Shown piece after piece: positions 6,541 through 12,347 of a stretch of DNA of 12,347 nt (position 1 is the stretch's first letter; each line of letters begins with the position of its first letter). Source of the stretch: Candidatus Neomicrothrix sp. UBA4542 (GTDB lineage Bacteria; Actinomycetota; Acidimicrobiia; Acidimicrobiales; Poriferisodalaceae). The stretch spans positions 1 to 12,347 of the forward strand of contig DGLO01000039.1 of assembly GCA_002388005.1 (NCBI GenBank), written 5' to 3'. The notes below the pieces were generated by a model. That model was not told the origin of the DNA. It saw only the letters and a program-made list of their open reading frames with translations, and made no database searches. The translations under genes and the position numbers were made by a program.

Positions 6541-7427
6541 TGATCTTGCTGCTCGTCAATGTGTGCATGTTCGATAGCCCATTGCTTCACCAGCAATCCA
6601 TGTCGAACGGTGCTGTCTTTGTAGCTCCGGACTTCTTCAGGAAGTGTGGATAACCATCGAATTAGTTCGGTGAGAGCGGTGGGGTGCTGGGCAACCGACG
6701 CAATTCGTTGTCGGAGAATTCGAATGGTGAAGACAATGGCGTCGGTTTTTGGGAGCCGACGCAGGGTCTGGTATTCGACCCGCAACCAGACGCTCTCCGC
6801 AACATTGGTCGCGGTGATGTCTCGTCGCAGGGGCTCGTGTCTCCGTTTCGGCGCCAGCCGCAAGCTCGGGTCGTCGGTCAAGGTGCGGTTAGCTCTCCAC
6901 ACCGGTCGATCCGTTCGAAGCCGGTCAAAGAAGGTTCCCATTGTTTGCGCGAGGTCGGTGTTATATCGGGGCACCGGTTCATGAATGGAGTCAAGCGTAT
7001 TTCCGAACTTTGAGGGAACATCCCATTGAGTGGGAATCGCAACGGCGCATGCCGTCATTACCCATCCTTCGCTCCGCCGTTCGAGCAGGCATATGTCTTC
7101 TTGTACGAGTCGACGTGTCGCTTCGATTATGTGCATGTCCGGTCGTGAATTGAGTTCGACCTTGTTTAGCTGAGGCACGTGTCTGAGGTGTTCGATGACC
7201 AACGTCGCCAGTTCTTTGCATGCTGCGGCTGCGGTCGGTTCGCAGTAAATAATTTCGTCGCGGTGGCGGTCGATGATCGCGTTGATTTCGTTGAGGTCGG
7301 CGTCGCGGTCAGCGTCGACCAGGAGCCACTGTTCGAGACGTAGAGGTCTGACGCCCATTCGCCATTTGAAGGGTTGTGGGTCGGTCGAAATGAGATCTGC
7401 GGCGGTCAGCGACGATCGATTCAACAT
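6537..7427 (-). CDS. DUF3445 protein, relative of haem-dependent oxidative N-demethylase (HODM) alpha subunit
   Basis: Protein of 296 aa with DUF3445 landmarks in order: MGVRPL (24-29), VQEDICLL (108-115), PTQWDVPSKFG (132-142), IHEPVP (148-153), VWRANRTL (176-183) and RVEYQTLRRLPKTDAIVFTIR (216-236), where relatives usually have ERQ in place of EYQ. The characterised family member is the PAS-fold haem subunit of a dimethylamine-demethylating enzyme; its flavin/Fe-S partner subunits are not visible here. I cannot assign the haem ligand with confidence; His149 in IHEPVP is a candidate. ATG 7427 overlaps the phosphorylase stop by 7 bp and has AGGTGA just before it, so it is translated with the salvage genes. 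The gap to the paaA GTG is 32 bp and holds the internal promoter. The reaction here is unknown. Confidence 0.75.
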   Translation of the reverse strand: MLNRSSLTAADLISTDPQPFKWRMGVRPLRLEQWLLVDADRDADLNEINAIIDRHRDEIIYCEPTAAAACKELATLVIEHLRHVPQLNKVELNSRPDMHIIEATRRLVQEDICLLERRSEGWVMTACAVAIPTQWDVPSKFGNTLDSIHEPVPRYNTDLAQTMGTFFDRLRTDRPVWRANRTLTDDPSLRLAPKRRHEPLRRDITATNVAESVWLRVEYQTLRRLPKTDAIVFTIRILRQRIASVAQHPTALTELIRWLSTLPEEVRSYKDSTVRHGLLVKQWAIEHAHIDEQQDH

Positions 7428-8161
7428 TCACCTGAGGCTTGCAACTGAACAGAGCGGCTCAAAAGTCGAAAAACCGGTTCTTTCGTTGCTTCTAGGGTGT
7501 CCCAAACGACTTGCTCTTCTATCGGCCCGTCGGTCATCCCTGCTGCCAGGTTCGACGCAACAGCAATAGATGCATAAGGAATGTTTCCTTCTCGGGCGAG
7601 TGCGGCTTCCGGGTAGCCCGTCATTCCCACGACGTGCGCGCCTAGCTGTTTGTACATTCGGATTTCAGAGGGGGTCTCGAATCTGGGGCCGTCGGTGCAC
7701 ACATAAGTGGCTGTCTCGACGATATCGATGTCTTCCATCTGTGCAGCACGAAGCACCTGTGACCGAAGTTTGGTGTCGTACACCACTGTCATGTCCGTGT
7801 GTTTGAGTTGACCCGGTTGGTCAAAAAAGGTGCAGTCGCGTCCTTGAGTGAACTCGATGAAATCATCAACCAGGAACAAGGATCCTGGCCCCCGTTCGAG
7901 AATCATTGATCCGACGACGTTCACAGCGAACACTGCCTCCACTCCCAGTTCGGAAAGTGCGCGGATATTGGCCCGATAGTTGATGGCATTAGGCGGGATC
8001 GAGTGATCGCCGCCGTGGCGGGCCACGAAGGCGATCGGAACGTCATGCCACGTTCCCGTCGACACCGACGCCTGCCCATATTGGTTGGTATACGTTTCGT
8101 CTTTGCGTTGCCGTAGCCCGGGAAGTTCGTAGTACCCAGTGCCTGCGATGATGCCGATCAT
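7421..8161 (-). CDS. 5'-methylthioadenosine/5'-methylthioinosine phosphorylase (PNP/MTAP family)
   Basis: Cytosolic trimeric-type nucleoside phosphorylase, 246 aa, splitting 5'-methylthio- (or 5'-deoxy-) purine nucleosides into base and sugar-1-phosphate. Motifs: GTGYY (7-11) and ARHG (47-50) at the phosphate site, HSIPPNAINYRANI (53-66), CTDGPRFETPSEIRMY (155-170), MTGYPEAALARE (180-191) at the ribose site, and SNLAAGM (203-209) at the base site. In adenine-specific MTAPs the last position carries Asp (as in TDYD); Asn204 here resembles 6-oxopurine enzymes such as the Pseudomonas methylthioinosine phosphorylase. That fits the deaminase gene directly upstream (64 bp away). The start is ATG 8161, with no strong SD. 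Specificity is inferred from one residue and context. Confidence 0.88.
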   Translation of the reverse strand: MIGIIAGTGYYELPGLRQRKDETYTNQYGQASVSTGTWHDVPIAFVARHGGDHSIPPNAINYRANIRALSELGVEAVFAVNVVGSMILERGPGSLFLVDDFIEFTQGRDCTFFDQPGQLKHTDMTVVYDTKLRSQVLRAAQMEDIDIVETATYVCTDGPRFETPSEIRMYKQLGAHVVGMTGYPEAALAREGNIPYASIAVASNLAAGMTDGPIEEQVVWDTLEATKEPVFRLLSRSVQLQASGEC

Positions 8162-8225
8162 GAGGCCATCGTGACACGCAACTCGGTGCCCATGTGCGAA
8201 CGGAGGTGGGTCTACCAGGTTGACG

Positions 8226-9557
8226 TCACGTACCTGAGTCGCTCGCTAACCGCAGACCGCGAGTTTGGACTTCTGCCATAGCTCGTTCCACATCGATCCT
8301 GAGGCATTGGCGGTCGGCTACAACTTGTTCGCCCCCAACCCAAACATCGGTGACATGTCGTCCGCTACCTGACCACGCCAAGTGCGCTATCAACTCGTCG
8401 GTAGATGTGACGGGAACAAACGTTGGGTCATCCAGATTGACGCGAATAAAGTCAGCTCTTTGGCCACTTTCGAGGGTTCCAACGTCACGGTTGCCAACCG
8501 CCCGCGCTCCTTCGCTGGTGGCCATCCAAAGCGCGTCTCGCGGACTCATTGCAGCAGCGTCCGTCGCTACGACTCTTGCTAGTAAGGGCGCAAACTTTAT
8601 TTCCTGCCACAAGTCAAGATCGTCGTTTGAAGCCGGTCCATCTGTTCCCAATCCAACTTCGATTCCTCGCGAACGCATTGCTCTAACGGCGGCGACACCC
8701 GAGCCGAGTTTCATGTTGCTCACCGGGCAGTGCGCGACGGAGACGTCGTGGTGAGCGTACGTTTCGATATCTGCGTCGTTGAGCCAGACGCTGTGAGCAG
8801 CAATCACCCGTCCGTCCAGAACACCATTTTCGGCTAACAGTTGAACTGTTGAACGACCATCGTTCGCGGATTCAAGATCCATGCCTTCTGCCTGCGTTTC
8901 GCAGACATGGATATGTAGAAGCGCATCTAGGTCGCGAGCAGCTGCGGCTACTTCCGCGCAAAATTCGAGGGGCAGATCGTACGCGGAATGTGGGCCAAAA
9001 CCCACAGTGACACCTCGTTCTGGGTCGTGGTAGTGCTTATGGAACTCTGTAATCGTGGCGAGGCGGCCGTCGGTTGAGCCGAAATCATCGGCGTGAAGTG
9101 CTGAGATGATCCCGGGTGTCATAACTAGTCGGATACCCGCTTCTGTCGATGCTTCAACCACCGATTCTTCGAAGAGGTACATCTCGCAGGTGCTCGTTAC
9201 GCCCGCTCGCAGCATTTCGGATGCGCCTAGTCGCATTCCCCAAAGCACATCCTCGGGTGTCATTTGGCCTTCTCGCGGCCACATCACTTTCGTTAGCCAT
9301 TCCAGGAGGGGGAGCCCATCGCCTGCTCCGCGTACCAGCGTCATTGGGGTATGGGCGTGACTATTGACGAGGCCTGGCATGACTAAGCCCCCGAGGTCGT
9401 GCACTGTGCCCTGGTGCGGCGGCGCTTCGGATTGGGGTCCGATTGACGTGATCCGCCCCTCGTTCACGTCGATTGCTGCGTCACGGATAACAGTGAAATT
9501 TTGATCACAGGTGATCGCTACGTCGGCGAGATAGCGGTTCGTAGTCACGTCCAACAT
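8226..9557 (-). CDS. mtaD: Amidohydrolase: 5'-methylthioadenosine / S-adenosylhomocysteine / 5'-deoxyadenosine deaminase
   Basis: Zinc-dependent TIM-barrel deaminase that converts adenosine derivatives to inosine derivatives, releasing ammonia; 443 aa, family-sized. Metal and catalytic residues are in place: HAH (67-69), GPHSAY with His190, HIHVCET with His217 and Glu220, AAHSVW with His255, and GTDGPASN with Asp306. SNMKLGSG (280-287) and SEGARAVG (348-355) are MtaD/SsnA-family signatures. ATG 9557 is used because the family begins a few residues before the AITCDQN strand; an in-frame GTG at 9608 would add 17 unsupported residues. It is the first gene of the minus-strand operon and divergent from livH. 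MTA versus SAH versus 5'-deoxyadenosine cannot be settled from sequence; the following phosphorylase favours a 5'-modified nucleoside. Confidence 0.88.
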   Translation of the reverse strand: MLDVTTNRYLADVAITCDQNFTVIRDAAIDVNEGRITSIGPQSEAPPHQGTVHDLGGLVMPGLVNSHAHTPMTLVRGAGDGLPLLEWLTKVMWPREGQMTPEDVLWGMRLGASEMLRAGVTSTCEMYLFEESVVEASTEAGIRLVMTPGIISALHADDFGSTDGRLATITEFHKHYHDPERGVTVGFGPHSAYDLPLEFCAEVAAAARDLDALLHIHVCETQAEGMDLESANDGRSTVQLLAENGVLDGRVIAAHSVWLNDADIETYAHHDVSVAHCPVSNMKLGSGVAAVRAMRSRGIEVGLGTDGPASNDDLDLWQEIKFAPLLARVVATDAAAMSPRDALWMATSEGARAVGNRDVGTLESGQRADFIRVNLDDPTFVPVTSTDELIAHLAWSGSGRHVTDVWVGGEQVVADRQCLRIDVERAMAEVQTRGLRLASDSGT

Positions 9558-9635
9558 CCTGGCATGAGGTTTTGTATTAGGTATGACTGATTGGTGGGTG
9601 CTTAACACCTTTGAGAGTGACAGACTTCCTGGTGC
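9558..9635. promoter_or_regulatory. Divergent intergenic region between the salvage/paa operon and livHM
   Basis: These 78 bp must carry or adjoin the promoters for both directions. I see no consensus -10/-35 pair in either direction. A short inverted repeat GGTG-CTTAA-CACC (9597-9609) is the only symmetry and is too short to call an operator. No copy of the 6519-6532 palindrome is present. Confidence 0.3.
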
Positions 9636-10574
9636 ATGTCGCTGTTCTTACAACGAACCTTTGACTCCCTTGCCAACGGCTCGGCGTACGCCGCTCTGGC
9701 GGTCGCCATTTCTATGGTGTTCCGCTCGACTGGGGTTCTCAACCTCGCGCAAGGACAGTTGGCAATGTTTTCTACCTATATCGCTCTGGTTCTGGCTACT
9801 GGCCCCAGTCCTTACCTGAAGTTCTCGTCGAACACCGATGTGGTAGGGGCAGCTTGGCCCATATGGGCAGCGATCTTGGGTGCCATAGTCATTTCGATGG
9901 TGATCGGTGCCTTTACCGAGAGGGTCATCATTCGTCCCATTAGCGCTGACCCGGTCGCGGCGGTTGGAGCGACGCTAGGTCTTTATTTGCTCCTGGGCGC
10001 TTTCGTGCGAAAGCAATGGGGTGGGCGCACCATGTTCTTGGGTTCTCCTTTTCCTCAGACTGTTGACGATCGGTGGGATATCGGCGGTGCTCGTCTTTGG
10101 CACGACAGCGTGGGGATAACCCTGACCATGATCGGGGTATTGGGCCTTTTAGCCATATTGCAACGTCGGACAAAGGCGGGTCTCGCGTTTCGGGCGGTGA
10201 CGTCTAATCAAACCGGGTCGGTCATGGTGGGAATCAGGGTTAGTCGAGTGCTCATGCTCGGTTGGGCCTTGGCCGCTGGGATCGGTGCCTTGGCTGGGGG
10301 CCTCATTGCCGGAGAGATCAATGTCCGACCCGACATGATGGGCCGGCTACTCGTATTTGGTCTCGCTGCGGCAACTTTAGGTGGTCTTAGAAGCCCAGCC
10401 CTAGCGTTTATCGGTGGGTATCTATTTGCTTTCCTTGAGACCATGCTCGGCGGTTATGTGAGCTTTATTGATAGTCAAGTGACGCTGGTTTGGGCCTTAC
10501 TTGTGCTCATCATCGTGCTGTTTGTGCGTCCCTCGGGTTTGTTACCGAGAACTGAAACGTGGCGGCAACGATGA
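9636..10574 (+). CDS. livH: LivH-type ABC transporter permease (branched-chain amino acid family)
   Basis: Inner-membrane permease of the BPD_transp_2 family, 312 aa, with about eight hydrophobic segments (near 12-30, 36-56, 73-93, 106-124, 158-175, 203-226, 236-265, 282-298). NLAQGQLAMFSTY (36-48) is the conserved LivH N-terminal motif. The loop RTKAGLAFRAV...GIRVSRV (178-205) is the EAA-like segment that contacts the ATPase. FVRPSGLL near the C-terminus is typical. The start codon is ATG 9636 with no clear SD. It is translationally coupled to livM. Relatives carry amino acids, urea, amides, aromatic acids or nucleosides, so the substrate is open. Confidence 0.92.
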   Translation: MSLFLQRTFDSLANGSAYAALAVAISMVFRSTGVLNLAQGQLAMFSTYIALVLATGPSPYLKFSSNTDVVGAAWPIWAAILGAIVISMVIGAFTERVIIRPISADPVAAVGATLGLYLLLGAFVRKQWGGRTMFLGSPFPQTVDDRWDIGGARLWHDSVGITLTMIGVLGLLAILQRRTKAGLAFRAVTSNQTGSVMVGIRVSRVLMLGWALAAGIGALAGGLIAGEINVRPDMMGRLLVFGLAAATLGGLRSPALAFIGGYLFAFLETMLGGYVSFIDSQVTLVWALLVLIIVLFVRPSGLLPRTETWRQR

Positions 10575-11707
10575 GGGAAAAAGATGCGACGACGTCCGCT
10601 CCTGTTCGAGTTGCTTGGATAGTTGCTTCAGCGGCTCTAGTGGCTCTGTCTTTGCGAGTCGCATACGGCGCGACGCCAAAGATTGTCACCGATTTCTCGA
10701 ACTCGGTTGCGCTTGCACTGGCGTTCGGTGGCCTGGTGCTGTTGACGCACTATCTGGGACTTTTGTCCCTCGGCCAGGGAGCTCTGGTTGGGGTCGGTGC
10801 GTACGCGGCGCTCCACGCAGTCAACGATTTTGGGGTGCCGGTCGTCTGGATGCCCATCGCGGGCCTGTTAGCAGGAACACTCGTGGGGGCGATCGTTGCC
10901 ATTCCATCCCTGCGTTTGCCGAAGGCATATCTTGCTTTACTGACCCTTTCCCTAGCAGTTGCCTATCCGATCGTTCTCAAACAGGTTGATGGCAACTTGC
11001 CGGTGCTTTTGAATGGTTCGTTTGTTGCGCCGTCCTGGACAGGAATCGCTGAGGAAGACGAACATATATGGGAATTTTTCCTGGTTGCCAGTTATACGGC
11101 GGTAACCCTGTTCTTGGTTCAAGGATTGCTCAGAGGACCCATCGGCCGGGCCTTTATAGCTAGCCGCGACGAACCTGAGGCTGCGCGGGCTTTCGGGGTT
11201 TCGGTCTACCGACTGAGGCTCTACGGGGTCGCTCTCAGCGGAGGTATGGCTGGATTAGCTGGCGGCCTGCTCATGATTCCAACCAATTTCAATGACTTCA
11301 CCCATTATCCGGAGGAGTTGTCGATCAAGATGTTCGCTCTGGCGATGGCTTTGGGTGGGTCGCGTCTGATTTCGGCGATACCCGGGGCGATGATTCTGAT
11401 CTTTCTCCCGGTGTGGCTGATTGACCGGAATTGGGTCGTCGAGTACGGATGGGTGGGACTATTCAAGTCCGAAGGGTTCATTTACGCTGCGCTGCTTCTA
11501 GCTACCGCCTATCTGACCCGAGGCAAGGGCTTCATGCACCTGCTTGACAGTCGAAAACATCGCAAATTACGAAGAGCGCCCCTTTTCAATAGCCGCGCAT
11601 CGATGGTTGCGGACAGACTTGTAGCGATTGAAGACCGCGTAACTCAAATCGAAGAGTTAGTCGATGAGCGACCCGACATCGGCTCTCGCCAAGATGCAAC
11701 AGATTGA
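10571..11707 (+). CDS. livM: LivM-type ABC transporter permease with an extended C-terminal tail
   Basis: Second permease, 378 aa from ATG 10571, which overlaps the livH stop (ATGA); an in-frame GTG at 10559 is possible. It shows hydrophobic segments throughout, the motif LLSLGQGALVGVGAYAA, and the ATPase-contact segment GPIGRAFIASRDEPEAARAFGV followed by the conserved SGGMAGLAGGLL. After the last membrane segment a tail of about 55 residues is basic first (SRKHRKLRRA) and then heptad-like (MVADRLVAIEDRVTQIEELVDE), suggesting a short cytoplasmic coiled coil. LivG, LivF and a binding protein are not in the window; the next gene is convergent, so they are encoded elsewhere. Confidence 0.9.
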   Translation: MREKDATTSAPVRVAWIVASAALVALSLRVAYGATPKIVTDFSNSVALALAFGGLVLLTHYLGLLSLGQGALVGVGAYAALHAVNDFGVPVVWMPIAGLLAGTLVGAIVAIPSLRLPKAYLALLTLSLAVAYPIVLKQVDGNLPVLLNGSFVAPSWTGIAEEDEHIWEFFLVASYTAVTLFLVQGLLRGPIGRAFIASRDEPEAARAFGVSVYRLRLYGVALSGGMAGLAGGLLMIPTNFNDFTHYPEELSIKMFALAMALGGSRLISAIPGAMILIFLPVWLIDRNWVVEYGWVGLFKSEGFIYAALLLATAYLTRGKGFMHLLDSRKHRKLRRAPLFNSRASMVADRLVAIEDRVTQIEELVDERPDIGSRQDATD

Positions 11708-11709
11708 CC

Positions 11710-11733
11710 TAGCCGTTTGATGGTCCGCGGCTA
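11710..11733. terminator. Weak hairpin between convergent livM and SDR genes
   Basis: TAGCCG (11710-11715) and CGGCTA (11728-11733) form a 6-bp stem around a 12-nt loop in the 23-bp gap and into the SDR stop codon. The position suits a bidirectional terminator, but there is no U-tract and the loop is large. Confidence 0.25.
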
Positions 11734-12347
11734 ACTCAAAAGCCAATCAGCCGGGGCTAAGTCGCGGTCAGCGTATAGGCGAGCCTGAAAGCGTTGCATT
11801 CCGTTTATCCAACGGTCGATGTCACTAGCTTTTCGTTCTCTGTACGTCTGAACCTCAGGGTGCGGCAACACGAGAAATCTTTCTTCAGCCATGCATTCGA
11901 TGACAGTTTCTGCAAGTTGTTCAGCAGTGAGAACACCGTCACCGGCCGCGCTGCCAGGGGTACCAGTTCCCTGATCAAGACGATCTGGGCTGTTCGAAAG
12001 AATGTTCGTTTCGACTGCCTGCGGACACAGCATTGACACTCGAATACCCCTTTCACCGTAGGTAATCGAAAGGAATTCACCCAATGAAACTGCTGCTGCT
12101 TTGGTGACCGCGTACTGCATGGACCCGAGTTGGGTCAAGAGGCCAGCTGCGGACGCCGTATTCAACAAGTAACCGCCACCGTTAGCGACCATTACCGGCA
12201 CCGCGGCTCTCGCCGCATAAACGTGAGACATCACATGCACTTCCCACATCCGTTGTATCTCCGCGTTGTCCGTTTCCAGCCCTCCCTGGGTGACGTACCC
12301 GGCATTCGAAACGAAAATATCGAGCGTTCCGTGGTCGTCAACTGTTT
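11731..12347 (-). CDS. Short-chain dehydrogenase/reductase (SDR), 5' end cut by window edge
   Basis: NAD(P)-dependent oxidoreductase; 204 residues are visible, running in frame to the window edge, so the ATG at 12249 is internal. The visible part begins with VDDHGTLDIFVSNAGY, the NAG motif after the third strand. NTASAAG (catalytic Ser) follows, then YAVTK (the Tyr-x3-Lys pair) and the segment VSMLCPQAVET (usual PG replaced by PQ). The missing N-terminus would hold the TGxxxGxG cofactor loop, about 60-70 residues. It is convergent with livM. The substrate is not predictable. Confidence 0.9.
   Translation of the reverse strand, partial: TVDDHGTLDIFVSNAGYVTQGGLETDNAEIQRMWEVHVMSHVYAARAAVPVMVANGGGYLLNTASAAGLLTQLGSMQYAVTKAAAVSLGEFLSITYGERGIRVSMLCPQAVETNILSNSPDRLDQGTGTPGSAAGDGVLTAEQLAETVIECMAEERFLVLPHPEVQTYRERKASDIDRWINGMQRFQARLYADRDLAPADWLLS

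Noticed and set aside
9558..9608. GTG start adding 17 residues to the deaminase
   Set aside because: The extra residues precede the normal family N-terminus and would fill most of the divergent promoter region.
12247..12249. ATG at 12249 as the SDR start
   Set aside because: The frame continues upstream to the window edge with LDIFVSNAGY, an essential SDR segment, so this Met is internal.
1..12347. CRISPR array, insertion sequence, tRNA or rRNA
   Set aside because: No regularly spaced direct repeats, transposase-like proteins, terminal inverted repeats or cloverleaf-like segments were recognised by reading; covariance scans were not possible.

Overview
The window looks like chromosomal DNA of a mid-GC actinobacterium, possibly a marine or freshwater Acidimicrobiia-like lineage. 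This rests on a lipoprotein-type B12-binding protein behind a cobalamin riboswitch, a short-chain dehydrogenase and a CoxL-like molybdenum hydroxylase, a KstR2-like TetR regulator inside an oxygenase operon, and an apparently leaderless GTG start. The placement is inferred from gene style only. Genes are densely packed, and I see no transposase, CRISPR array, tRNA or rRNA.

Layout. (1) Positions 1-974, minus strand: a nearly complete BtuF-like cobalamin-binding lipoprotein, cut at its 3' end by the window edge. Its leader (about 981-1150) is a cobalamin riboswitch whose expression platform can form two mutually exclusive hairpins, one burying the Shine-Dalgarno sequence. (2) 1232-3523, plus strand: a form II (AYRGAGR) molybdopterin large subunit without its usual medium and small partners. 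Its 3' end overlaps the end of the next operon by 15 bp. (3) 9557 down to 3509, minus strand: eight collinear genes, most of them overlapping: nucleoside deaminase, MTA/MTI-type phosphorylase, DUF3445 (HODM-like haem protein), paaA, paaD, tetR, paaB, paaC. A near-consensus promoter containing a perfect 14-bp palindrome lies just before paaA, so the oxygenase part can probably be transcribed and repressed separately. (4) 9636-11707, plus strand, divergent: a livH-livM permease pair without ATPases or binding protein in view. (5) 11731-12347, minus strand: an SDR oxidoreductase whose N-terminus is outside the window.

How the genes may work together. The deaminase and phosphorylase form a plausible two-step route from 5'-methylthioadenosine (or 5'-deoxyadenosine) through the inosine analogue to hypoxanthine; Asn204 in the phosphorylase fits a 6-oxopurine substrate. 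The Paa proteins resemble the phenylacetyl-CoA 1,2-epoxidase (PaaA catalytic diiron subunit, PaaC partner, PaaB bridge, PaaD Fe-S maturation), but the reductase PaaE and the downstream paa genes are absent. PaaC keeps ExxH metal-ligand pairs that the enterobacterial PaaC has lost. The DUF3445 protein is a relative of the haem-dependent oxidative N-demethylase alpha subunit. Two oxygenase-type proteins lacking their reductase, co-transcribed with nucleoside salvage and with an embedded TetR regulator, make this operon the most interesting part of the window. Its substrate cannot be read from the sequence.
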